A stretch of 26,191 nucleotides of DNA from PALSA-1355 sp041499515 (GTDB lineage: Bacteria; Planctomycetota; Planctomycetia; Pirellulales; PALSA-1355). Positions 16,366 to 24,113 of the stretch are shown piece by piece. The position numbers and the translations under genes are program-made. The stretch is taken from contig JBGQKM010000040.1 of the NCBI GenBank assembly GCA_041499515.1, positions 1 to 26,191 of the forward strand, in the 5' to 3' direction. The notes under the pieces were generated by a model. The model did not search any database. It was not told the DNA's origin and saw only the letters and a list, made by a program, of their open reading frames with translations. How positions within the stretch are numbered: the stretch's first letter is position 1; each line of letters begins with the position of its first letter.

Positions 16366-19272
16366 TCAGTTCAGATACAAGAATTCGTTCGCGTTGTATA
16401 AAGCGCGACAAAACACGAGCAGACCTTGTTCGCGAATCAATTGCCTCGCCGAGGCCAGTTCGGCGTCGTCCGGGATGCGTCCGAATGCGAGCTGGAACGC
16501 GCGTTGAACTTGGGCTTGGGCATCGTCGCCGGCTTCGCGCCTGAGCCGTTCGGCAAACAACCCTGCCTGTTGCAACATGAACGGACCATTCAGCAAATTC
16601 AAGGCCTGCAGGGCGGTGGTGGAAACGTTGCGACGCGCCGTTGCCTGGCTCGAGTCGGGACAGTCGAATTCCCCGAACGTGGCATCTTGGCGCATCCGCG
16701 GCTTGTTTTGATACACCATCCGCCGCCATTCGGCCGGCGCGAAAACTTGCTTCGGCGTGTAGACTTTCACATAGTTCGTGTTCGGCTCGAACACGTCATA
16801 GCCGGGCCCGCCCATGCGCAGGTCGAGCACGCCACTGGTCCATAGGACGGCATCGCGGATCGGTTCGGCCTCGAGTCGCCGCGGAGTGAAGCGCCACAGC
16901 AGTCGGCCGCCGGCATCCTTGGCTGCCGCGGTTGCGTTCAAACGACTCGCCTGGCGATAGGTGCTCGAAAGCAGGATCATGCGGTGAATCGCTTTGGGAC
17001 GCCAGGCTTGATCGATAAACTGCGTGGCCAGCCAATCCAGTAACTCGGGATGCGACGCGCGGCCGCCGTTGAAGCCAAAATCGCTCGGCGTCTTCAACAG
17101 CCCCTGCCCAAAGTGATAATGCCAAATCCGATTGACCATCACGCGCGCCGCCAGCGGATTGGTTTCGCTGCCGATCCAGCGAGCCAGGGCCATGCGTCGC
17201 TCGGCTTCAGGCGCGTCAGCAGCCAGCGCCAGCGGCAAGCCCACCGCGGCAATGGCTCCCGGCGCGACCGGCTCACGTTTTTGCAGCGGTTCACCGCGAT
17301 ACAAGACGTGCGTGGTCTCGGGCGGAGTGAAAGTGCCGGCATAGATCTTTTGCGGCGCCAGCGACTCGAGTTGCGCGCAGAGCAGGGCGGCTTCGCCGCG
17401 GTCGTGGCCAATTTGCTCGCTGATCTCCGGCGGCAATCCTTCGTCGACCAATGGGTCGACGGCCCCCGACCGCGCGTCGAACGCTCTGCGATCGTCGCTC
17501 GTGGCTACTGTATGCCAATCGTCGTTGCTGTCGCTGATTTCGATCTTGTAGCGCGTGGCAAGCCGATCGCCGAAAACTCCCTCGCGATCTCGGGTCCAAA
17601 CGACTCGGTCGATCGTGGCCGGTTCCGCGAGTTCGATTTGCACCCAGCCGGCGCCGTTTTCGGCCGAGATCCAACTGCGACTATTGCCATAGCGGCCGTC
17701 GTTGACGTGAGCCAACTGGTGCAGGCCCACGCCGCCGTTGGCAAAAACGCTCGAAGCGCTGGCCTTGGCTCCCGACTCGGCCAAGGCGACGTTGCGCGGC
17801 GTTTCGTCACCGGTGAACACTTCGAGTTCGTCCAGGCAAGGCTCGGCCTGGTTGGTGGCCAGGATCGTGAAGCGCACGCGGCGCGCTCGAACCGGCGCGA
17901 AGCGATCGACATTCATGGCCGCGTTGACCGGAGGCCGCAGTTCACTCGAAGGCGATGCGCCGACCCGCGCCAGCGGCTGAAGGCGGGCCAAAAGCGCTTT
18001 GACGCGCTCTTCGACGGAGGCTAACTGATGTCGCAGTTGCATTTCCCGTTGTTTCGTTTTCTCCCAGTCGTCGCCGCGCAGTTCGCGTTCGCCATGCTGA
18101 ACTCCTGCAAAGATTGCTTGCAGCGCGTAGTAGTCGCGCTGGGTGATCGGATCGAACTTGTGATCGTGGCATTTGGCGCACGCGACCGTCAGACCCAAGC
18201 AGGCCGTGGCGGTCGTCGAAACCATGTCGTCCAGATCGTTCATGCGTTGCTGCAACGTCAACTCGATATCGGGGCTGCCGACGGCGTCGTGGGCACCACC
18301 CACCAAAAAGCCAGTCGCCGCGTCCGCTCCCACCTGGTCGCCAGCCATTTGGGCGAAAATGAATTGCGGGTACGGCAGGTCGTCATTGAACGCGCGGATC
18401 ACCCAATCGCGATAGGGCCAGGCATTCGGGCGCGCGGTGTTCGTTTCATAACCATTGCTCTCGCCGAACCGCACGACGTCCAGCCAATGGCGTGCCCAGC
18501 GCTCGCCGTAGCGTGGTGAGGCCAGCAAACGGTCGACCAGCTTTTCATACGCGTCGGCAGCGGTGTCGTTGACGAAGGATTCGATCTCAGTCCACGATGG
18601 CGGCAGGCCCCAGACATCGAGCGTGGCGCGGCGGATGAAAGTTGCCCTATCGACCTCGTCGGCCGGTTCCAGGCCATGCTCTTCCAGCTTCGCCAGCACG
18701 AACGCATCGATCGGCGTGCGCAAGCGCTGCCGGTGCCGAACCGCAGGAATTTGCGGCCGCTCGGATTTTTGCAGCGACCACCAGTCGCGGCCGGCGCGTG
18801 CATCGCTGGTAAATTCGAGCGGGCTGAGCACGCGATCTTTGGGCCAAGGCGCGCCGGCCTTGATCCAGGTTTCGAGTTGGGCCAACTCACCCGCCGCGAG
18901 CGGCTGCCCCTTGCCCTCCGGCGGCATTTCACCGGCCCGGATGCGCTCTAGCAGATAACTCTGGCTCGGGTCGCGCGGGACGATGGCCGGCAGTTGGCTT
19001 TCGCCACCGGCCAGGCATGCGGCCTGTTGCGTCAGATTCAATCCACCGGCCGGATCGCTGCCGTTGTGGCAACCCACGCAGTGCCGCACCAGAATGGCGG
19101 CGATGTGACGCTCGAACTCGACGGCTTCCGCATCGCCTGCCTGTGCCACCGACGCGCAGCACCAGAACGAAATCAGCAAGCTCAGCATGAGACGCAACGC
19201 CGGTACCCCCAACGGCCTGCCGAGTCGCGGGCCTCTGCGGCTACGATAAACTGCCGGCGACGCCAATGTCAA
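16366..19272 (-). CDS. PSCyt1 cytochrome c / DUF1549 / F5-8C-like / DUF1553 protein
   Basis: A 968-residue exported planctomycete protein. A signal segment at about 29-45 (LSLLISFWCCASVAQA) precedes a planctomycete cytochrome c domain. Its haem site is CVGCH (C65, C68, H69), and GEMPPEGKGQP may supply the distal Met. DUF1549 follows (about 175-385; PIDAFVLAKLEEHGLEP, SPRYGERWARHWLD). Next comes an F5/8 type C-like carbohydrate-binding region (about 455-605), then DUF1553 to the end (NPLAARVMVNRIWHYHFG, RRLEAEPIRDAVLW). The open frame starts at a TTG (19272). The first ATG, 19188, would give 940 residues and a shorter signal peptide, and is equally plausible. It probably forms an operon with the DUF1501 gene. 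Its function is uncharacterised. Confidence 0.9.
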   Translation of the reverse strand: MTLASPAVYRSRRGPRLGRPLGVPALRLMLSLLISFWCCASVAQAGDAEAVEFERHIAAILVRHCVGCHNGSDPAGGLNLTQQAACLAGGESQLPAIVPRDPSQSYLLERIRAGEMPPEGKGQPLAAGELAQLETWIKAGAPWPKDRVLSPLEFTSDARAGRDWWSLQKSERPQIPAVRHRQRLRTPIDAFVLAKLEEHGLEPADEVDRATFIRRATLDVWGLPPSWTEIESFVNDTAADAYEKLVDRLLASPRYGERWARHWLDVVRFGESNGYETNTARPNAWPYRDWVIRAFNDDLPYPQFIFAQMAGDQVGADAATGFLVGGAHDAVGSPDIELTLQQRMNDLDDMVSTTATACLGLTVACAKCHDHKFDPITQRDYYALQAIFAGVQHGERELRGDDWEKTKQREMQLRHQLASVEERVKALLARLQPLARVGASPSSELRPPVNAAMNVDRFAPVRARRVRFTILATNQAEPCLDELEVFTGDETPRNVALAESGAKASASSVFANGGVGLHQLAHVNDGRYGNSRSWISAENGAGWVQIELAEPATIDRVVWTRDREGVFGDRLATRYKIEISDSNDDWHTVATSDDRRAFDARSGAVDPLVDEGLPPEISEQIGHDRGEAALLCAQLESLAPQKIYAGTFTPPETTHVLYRGEPLQKREPVAPGAIAAVGLPLALAADAPEAERRMALARWIGSETNPLAARVMVNRIWHYHFGQGLLKTPSDFGFNGGRASHPELLDWLATQFIDQAWRPKAIHRMILLSSTYRQASRLNATAAAKDAGGRLLWRFTPRRLEAEPIRDAVLWTSGVLDLRMGGPGYDVFEPNTNYVKVYTPKQVFAPAEWRRMVYQNKPRMRQDATFGEFDCPDSSQATARRNVSTTALQALNLLNGPFMLQQAGLFAERLRREAGDDAQAQVQRAFQLAFGRIPDDAELASARQLIREQGLLVFCRALYNANEFLYLN

Positions 19273-19353
19273 TCAGCAGCGACGGCCCCGCGCATGTGCA
19301 TCACCGGTGAAACGCGGCGGAAGCACGCGTCAGGCAGTCTTCGTCGGGCGATA

Positions 19354-19677
19354 TTACCAGCCCATGACCATGTTCGACTCGATGACTTTGCGTGCCCGTT
19401 CCAAATCGGAGCCCGTCTCGTGCATGTAGAGACGGATGGCGTGCACCTTGTCACCTGCGGCCTTGGACAGACAATCGCGGGCGGTCGAGCAAGGATCGGT
19501 TGGTCTGGCGATGCCCAGAGCGGTTTTTGAGATCACCCAGGTATCGCGAGGGCGCTTCGTGAGTCGAATGACGCGGTCGCCCGGATACGCTTCGTTGACG
19601 ACCGTCGAGGCGGCGTCTTCGTCGGTAGCCCAGGTGATGATGATGTGGCAGTCCGTTTCGACTTCAAACAACGGCAT
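19354..19677 (-). CDS. Small orphan cytoplasmic protein (107 aa)
   Basis: I do not recognise this protein. It starts at ATG 19677, chosen because GGAGG lies 8 bases upstream (19686-19690); the frame is open further upstream but without such a signal. It begins MPLFEVETDCHIIITWATDE, continues with a possible alpha/beta region, and ends in a helix, SDLERARKVIESNMVMGW. That ending loosely recalls the C-terminal helix of ribosomal L7/L12-like or other small ligand-binding folds. There are no membrane segments and no metal motif. Four Asp/Glu-rich turns make it mildly acidic at the N terminus. It has its own predicted promoter, which argues for a real, well-expressed gene. Confidence 0.72.
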   Translation of the reverse strand: MPLFEVETDCHIIITWATDEDAASTVVNEAYPGDRVIRLTKRPRDTWVISKTALGIARPTDPCSTARDCLSKAAGDKVHAIRLYMHETGSDLERARKVIESNMVMGW

Positions 19678-19767
19678 GTGCGTACCCTCCTTCTGTGCGT
19701 CGTGGAGACGGTAGTCCCATCCAGGAGCCAAGCCCCCGGGAGGAACTTGCGCAAGGATCAACTTCCC

Positions 19768-19796
19768 ATCGTAAAACTTGCGAGGCAATTAGTCAA
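19768..19796 (-). promoter_or_regulatory. Sigma-70-type promoter for the 107-aa gene
   Basis: Read on the minus strand, TTGACT (19796-19791) and TACGAT (19773-19768) are 17 bases apart. The ATG at 19677 lies about 90 bases downstream with a strong GGAGG in between. Confidence 0.5.
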
Positions 19797-19903
19797 CGCA
19801 CCCGGAGGGAGGTTCTGGGAGGGAGGATCGCCAGCAGCACCAGCACGTTTGGCGCGCGTCGGGTAAATCTGCCGGAAAACTCGGCTTAACAGAAGCGTTT
19901 TCG

Positions 19904-20809
19904 CTAGAACGCAACATCGCCGGCCGGGGCCAGTTCCTCGATCGGCTCGATGTCGGTGCCGGTGTGGCGATAATTCCGGTTGCGCCCGGCCGCTTTGCCG
20001 CTATAGAGGGCGGCGTCAGCCCGCGAAAGCAGGCTTTGGCCGTTATCGCCGTCGAGCGACGTCGCCACACCCCCGCTGATCGTCAAGCCCAACGAACCTT
20101 CGACCGCGGTGCGTACGCGCTCGGCGAAGAGACTGGCACATTCCATGGACGACTGCGGCAGGACGACCACGAATTCCTCTTCGCCGTAACGCGCCACGAT
20201 GTCCGTGTCGCGTGCCGAATCATCGAGAATGCGAGCCACGGCCTGCATCGTGCGATCGCCGTGCGAGTGTCCCTTCTTGTCGCTGGCCTGCCTGGCGTGA
20301 TCGATGTCGAAAATGACCAGCGAAAAGGGCTGGCCGTAGCGTTCCGTCAACGCAAACATCGCGTCGAGTGTTTCGTCCAAGCTGCGTTCTTTGTTCATCG
20401 GCGGCGTCGGTTCGGAGCGCGCCGCGTTGAGTGCCATCAACTGGCTTGTCTGCTGGCGAATTTCGTCGTAGGCCTGTGCAATCTGCTCGGCCAAACGTAA
20501 GGTGGGCTTGAGGACTTGCTCGGCTTCCAGGCACAAGTCCTGCAAAGCGGCCTTTTTTTCCTCGTTGTTGAGTTTCGAGACGCGATCCTTGAAACGCGAT
20601 ATGCTCACTTGGTGAGTCGCCAGATGCTTGCGCACTCCCTCGGCGATCGACTCAAGTTCCTTGGCGGCCGCTTTGGCCCGAAACAAGGCAAGACGCGCTT
20701 TGTCGACTTCGTTGCTGGCCTTAGCCCGCGCTCCGCGGCCGACAAAATAGCCCAGCACCGCGATCACCGCCAGCGCCACGGACAAGGGAAAATGAAAAGG
20801 TAAATCCAT
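19904..20809 (-). CDS. Membrane-anchored GGDEF protein with altered active site
   Basis: A 301-residue protein. One N-terminal membrane segment (about 7-24) is followed by a coiled-coil-like linker (about 31-130) and a GGDEF domain (about 143-280). The signature reads GEEEF (209-213) instead of GG(D/E)EF. The metal Asp residues D168 and D170 (FDIDH) are kept, as is an RxxD inhibitory site (R200-D203). The usual substrate-binding Asn-Asp reads S176-D177 (ARQASDKKGH). Diguanylate cyclases make c-di-GMP; here two substrate-contact positions differ, so activity may be lost or changed and the protein may act as a c-di-GMP receptor. It starts at ATG 20809, with a weak ribosome-binding site. Confidence 0.85.
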   Translation of the reverse strand: MDLPFHFPLSVALAVIAVLGYFVGRGARAKASNEVDKARLALFRAKAAAKELESIAEGVRKHLATHQVSISRFKDRVSKLNNEEKKAALQDLCLEAEQVLKPTLRLAEQIAQAYDEIRQQTSQLMALNAARSEPTPPMNKERSLDETLDAMFALTERYGQPFSLVIFDIDHARQASDKKGHSHGDRTMQAVARILDDSARDTDIVARYGEEEFVVVLPQSSMECASLFAERVRTAVEGSLGLTISGGVATSLDGDNGQSLLSRADAALYSGKAAGRNRNYRHTGTDIEPIEELAPAGDVAF

Positions 20810-20900
20810 AAGGAAGCTCTTTTCAGCGAGATTGGAAACAGGGGCCGAGGGCCATCTTTTCTTGGGCTTTTCGGTCTTGGCGATTTGCGAATCGGGGACT

Positions 20901-21041
20901 CTAATACTTGGAACGCGAACCGAAACCGCTTAGGCAAAAAAAGCCGAAAACGACAATCACGATCACGAAAACCACGACTTGATGAAAATCGAGGTTTTCC
21001 AAATGCATGGAGATCCAGCGGTACATTTGGTGATACCACAT
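20901..21041 (-). CDS. Candidate 46-residue single-pass membrane protein
   Basis: A short frame from ATG 21041 encodes an aromatic, amphipathic start (MWYHQMYRWISMHLENLDF). A very hydrophobic helix at about residues 24-37 (VVVFVIVIVVFGFF) and a short basic end (GFGSRSKY) follow. In-frame ATGs at 21026 and 21008 would give 41 or 35 residues. No strong Shine-Dalgarno site is present at any of them. The organisation (lipid-facing aromatic helix, Val/Ile/Phe span, Arg/Lys tail) is what small membrane proteins look like, and the frame ends naturally. It could also be chance in an A-rich plus strand, since GTN/TTN codons are the antisense of such sequence. Confidence 0.4.
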   Translation of the reverse strand: MWYHQMYRWISMHLENLDFHQVVVFVIVIVVFGFFCLSGFGSRSKY

Positions 21042-21188
21042 TGTTGCCGCCCCGGCGCAAAGTATTTCGCTGTGAAAGTCTAGGCCATAAACGACCTCGC
21101 ACGCCGCCGGAGCAAGCAGCGATCCGCCACCAGAAAACAAGGATTGTCGCCGCCGGTACGACCCGCATTGGCGGCACAATTGTTCCCC

Positions 21189-21216
21189 TTGCGAGCCCTC
21201 GGTCTACGGCTATAAT
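21189..21216 (+). promoter_or_regulatory. Promoter of the tRNA-Asp gene
   Basis: TTGCGA (21189-21194) and a perfect TATAAT (21211-21216) are 16 bases apart. The tRNA begins 77 bases after the -10 hexamer, leaving a leader to be removed by RNase P. Confidence 0.6.
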
Positions 21217-21292
21217 TTCAGCTCTCGACCAGTTCGGAAGACAAGAGTCCGGCGGCTTTTCAGGCCGGCTTGGGTCATCGCTTTCGGATCAT

Positions 21293-21366
21293 GGGGGTGT
21301 AGCTCAGTTGGTTAGAGCGCTAGCCTGTCACGCTAGAGGCCGAGGGTTCGAGTCCCTTCACCCTCG
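21293..21366 (+). tRNA. tRNA-Asp (anticodon GTC)
   Basis: A complete cloverleaf of 74 bases. The acceptor stem is GGGGGTG (21293-21299) against CACCCTC (21359-21365), with one G-T wobble at the second pair. The anticodon stem is CTAGC/GCTAG around loop CTGTCAC, with anticodon GTC at 21327-21329. The T loop is TTCGAGT. The discriminator base is G73, as expected for Asp. The 3' CCA is not encoded (CTTA follows), so it must be added after transcription. Confidence 0.96.
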
Positions 21367-21371
21367 CTTAT

Positions 21372-21399
21372 AGCTAAGCCTCGCCTAAGCTTAGCTTTA
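21372..21399 (+). terminator. Hairpin after tRNA-Asp
   Basis: AGCTAAGC (21372-21379) and GCTTAGCT (21389-21396) form a perfect 8-bp stem with a 9-base loop. It is followed by only TT before A, so it is a modest intrinsic terminator starting 6 bases after the tRNA end. Confidence 0.5.
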
Positions 21400-21556
21400 G
21401 ATCGCCTGTCGATGGTCCGCAGCACGGCCCATTTTCAGATTCGGCGTCCAGCGCGCCGCAGTCCGTCATCGCCGTGCAATTCTCGCCACCGAACGCACGA
21501 CCTAGAACGGGGACATTCGGCTCGGATGTCCACAGTGATTCGCCGTTCAAAACCGG

Positions 21557-23461
21557 TCAAGGTTTGACTGGCGTCTCGCTGGTCTGTCCGCCAGTGGCAG
21601 GCGCTTGGTCACCAGACTCGGCTTCGGCCGGCTCGGTCGCCTGTGCTCGATCCTTCTCGGCCAACACGGCGGCCAGGCGGGGTGTTTCCTCGACCGAAGT
21701 CCGAACGAACCAGCCAATCATCATTTCGTCCCAAGTCTGCTCGCCCCATCCCACGGGCTGAGCCGGGTCGGGATTGGCCAGGTTGTTTTCCGAATTGTCG
21801 AAATGGGCGATGCAATGCAACTTCGCGCCCTTGGGCACGAACTTGGGCGCTGCCAGCTCATAGGTGTTTTGCCAGTTGAAGTCGTACCTCGGGACGTCCA
21901 ACAGCGTTTCGATCGTGCCGTCGGGATACTTCAACTCGTAGCGGAAGGCCTTCCCTCGCAGATGCATGTGCGGCATGAACGACAACAGCAGGCTGTCGGC
22001 GCTGAATCTGCGCCAGGCGTCCACTTCGTAATTGTCCGCCCCGGCCGAAACGAGAAAGTCTGAGTTGATCGCCATGTCGGTCCGTACTTCGCGGGTCACT
22101 GTGGCCGGATCGGCAAACACCAGGCCCACGGAACTCAGATCTTGCTGCTTTGCGCCATTGACTGTGTAGTGCATTTGGAACAGCAGTTTAGAGCCCGCGC
22201 GAATGCGCTTGGCCATTCCGGGCTCGAAGCGCGTGGGCGGATTGCCCGGCGCCGTGCCGACCAGCAACTCGCGTTTACCCATGCCTTCACCCATCTGCTT
22301 GATGGGTTGCCCCGGCGGCACGATGAATACGATGATGTGATGTACGACGGCGTTGTTGCCCGGCCGGGCTTCGGCTTCGCGGACCCAAACGTCCTGGGCG
22401 AAGCCCGGATCGACCGCAAAATACTGATACTCGACTCTGCCTTCGGCCGGCACCGTGAAGGGATGCTCGCTCATGGCGATCACCCGGTCGGGAGGCGAGA
22501 TCTGCCACCCGGAAGTGAACGGTCGCGGCGCCGGCAGATCGGCGGGATTTCCCTGGGGCGCACCATCGGCGACCCAGGTGGCAATCAATTGCTTTTCAGA
22601 GTCACTCAGGCGACTGTCGTTGGCGAAATGGCCAAACTTCGAATCAGCATGCCAGGGAGGCATGCGATTTTCGCGAACGACTTCTTCGATCATCGGCGCC
22701 CAGCCCACCACCTCCTCGTAGTTCGACAGGCTGAAAGGCGCAATTTCTCCCTCGCGATGACACTTGACGCAGCGGTCCTGAAACAAGCGGGCGATCTGAT
22801 TGGAAAAGGTCACCTCCGACTGTTCGTTGGCCAGACGCACGCGGCCGATCAGGCAGCCCGGCGCCCGAGTCGTCGACTGGCTCACGACCTGACCGGCCAA
22901 CAGTTGATCGAGCGCGTCGGCCAGGTCGCGTTTAACCGCCTGCGGACGCTGATAGCCGACACCCGACTGAAACCCGTACTGATCGTCGATCCGTCCTCGA
23001 TAGCGCACCACCCGCTGGCGATCCAACACGAAGACTTCGGGCGTTCGCTCAGCCGAAAACTGATCGGCCACGACGTTGCCCGGATCTTTCAGGAACGGAA
23101 TCGTGAGCTGGCACGTGCGTGCAAAGTGTTCCATTTCAGCCAGCGAGTCTTGGGCGTTGGCGTCGATGGCAAGAAAAGCCGCACCGCGCTGGCGATACTC
23201 CTGTGCGAGTTCAGACAGCCGGGGCGCGTACAGCCTGGCCAAGGGGCACTCGACCCCCATGAAGGCGACGACAATCAATGGCGAATCGTGCAACTTGGCC
23301 AGAGAATGCGATACGCCCTGCAGGTCTTTGAGGGCAAATTCCTTGATAGTGTGACCGATGCGCCGCGGCTGCTCGGGTGCCGCCGCCAAGCAACCTGAAT
23401 TTGGGAGACCCGTGACCAGCCCACTCGCCAAAACGGCGGCCAAAATACAAGCGTGACGCAT
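21557..23461 (-). CDS. Exported redoxin / cytochrome c / copper monooxygenase fusion
   Basis: A 634-residue exported protein with three parts. Residues 1-28 form a signal peptide (MRHACILAAVLASGL...). About 35-185 is an AhpC/TSA-type thioredoxin fold with a single cysteine, C72 (VECPLA), where thioredoxins have CxxC. About 215-305 is a c-type cytochrome with one haem site, CVKCH (C231, C234, H235). About 320-590 resembles the ascorbate-dependent type II copper monooxygenases (PHM/DBM group): H374-H375 (VVHHIIVF), H431 (QMHY), HMHLRG (H498, H500) and a Met in WDEMMIGW (580-581). It may oxidise a substrate outside the cytoplasm, fed by its own haem. I start at ATG 23461, where the signal peptide begins; the frame continues to 23503. 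The substrate is unknown. Confidence 0.88.
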   Translation of the reverse strand: MRHACILAAVLASGLVTGLPNSGCLAAAPEQPRRIGHTIKEFALKDLQGVSHSLAKLHDSPLIVVAFMGVECPLARLYAPRLSELAQEYRQRGAAFLAIDANAQDSLAEMEHFARTCQLTIPFLKDPGNVVADQFSAERTPEVFVLDRQRVVRYRGRIDDQYGFQSGVGYQRPQAVKRDLADALDQLLAGQVVSQSTTRAPGCLIGRVRLANEQSEVTFSNQIARLFQDRCVKCHREGEIAPFSLSNYEEVVGWAPMIEEVVRENRMPPWHADSKFGHFANDSRLSDSEKQLIATWVADGAPQGNPADLPAPRPFTSGWQISPPDRVIAMSEHPFTVPAEGRVEYQYFAVDPGFAQDVWVREAEARPGNNAVVHHIIVFIVPPGQPIKQMGEGMGKRELLVGTAPGNPPTRFEPGMAKRIRAGSKLLFQMHYTVNGAKQQDLSSVGLVFADPATVTREVRTDMAINSDFLVSAGADNYEVDAWRRFSADSLLLSFMPHMHLRGKAFRYELKYPDGTIETLLDVPRYDFNWQNTYELAAPKFVPKGAKLHCIAHFDNSENNLANPDPAQPVGWGEQTWDEMMIGWFVRTSVEETPRLAAVLAEKDRAQATEPAEAESGDQAPATGGQTSETPVKP

Positions 23462-24113
23462 AATGTTCGGACCCCACGATTCGTGTGCAACGGGCCGCGA
23501 CATTTTTCCGATTCAGCATCCACGACAGAACGCCAACCTGCGCGCGGCGACGACCTCGTCCCTTCGCCCAGCACATTTCATGCCGAAAACAGAATTCGTG
23601 TTCTGCTTTCTTCCCTGAATGTCAACCTACTACTCCGTCAAGGGTTGCATCAAAGTTCTATCCGCCGAAGTGCGACTTGGCAGCGCGCGACAAACGCACA
23701 CCAGCGCAACCAAAAGCGCGCTTGCGCGCTCCATGAGTCGCTCGCGTCCTTAATGTCCCGACTTCACGTGCGTACCGCGACCCGCGATACCCGCCGCCCC
23801 GAGGCCGAGTTCAAATCCCGTCGCCCCGACTTGAGAGGACAACTGCCCATCGGCATATGAGCCGAAGAGCTTTTCTGCTTGAAAACCCTGAAGTCTTTCG
23901 TTCGTCGGCCTTAGTTCAAACGGAACCCAAATCGCCACGGGTATTCTTCGGACATCGCGGCAAGCCATTGCCACGACGAATGTTGCCGAGTTCAAACGCC
24001 CGACTCGGAAGGCTACGCCGCTTGGCCGACGTGAAGTCGGTGCTGATTCGACGACGGCTCACATCGTAGCCGTTCTCGACCAGTTGAATCGTACAGCAAT
24101 CAAGTCCCGACAA
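23462..24113. other. Gene-poor boundary region
   Basis: About 650 bases with no gene I can support. Short frames on both strands have no domain and no start signal. The one structured item is the tRNA 3' fragment at 23805-23830, listed separately. The minus-strand frame at 23750-23995 contains the sequence VGATGFELG, which is the familiar antisense reading of a tRNA 3' end and not a protein signature. The region separates core-type genes on the left from broken restriction genes on the right. Confidence 0.55.
23805..23830 (+). other. Partial tRNA 3' end, possible attachment-site scar
   Basis: Bases 23810-23829 read as the 3' part of a tRNA: T loop TTCAAAT with C61 after it, T-stem strand CCCGT, acceptor strand CGCCCCG, and discriminator A. 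The opposite T-stem strand (CCGAG at 23805-23809) pairs at only three of five positions. No matching 5' acceptor strand, D arm or anticodon arm lies upstream. Integrative elements commonly recombine at tRNA 3' ends and leave this kind of partial copy. The intact tRNA-Asp in this window has a different 3' end, so the parent tRNA lies elsewhere. Confidence 0.45.

Noticed and set aside
17050..18024. Plus-strand frame of 324 codons
   Set aside because: It is antisense to the DUF1553 and F5/8C-like part of the PSCyt1 protein and shows no motif.
22142..23398. Long plus-strand open frame (418 codons)
   Set aside because: It lies wholly opposite the redoxin/cytochrome/monooxygenase gene, whose haem and copper motifs are unmistakable.
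23750..23995. Minus-strand frame of 81 codons containing VGATGFELG
   Set aside because: That string is the usual antisense reading of a tRNA 3' end, and here it comes from the tRNA fragment at 23805-23830.
23857..24069. Plus-strand frame of 70 codons in the gene-poor boundary
   Set aside because: It has no start signal, an Arg/Ser/Leu-rich composition and no recognisable motif. An integrase remnant was considered, but no catalytic motif is seen.
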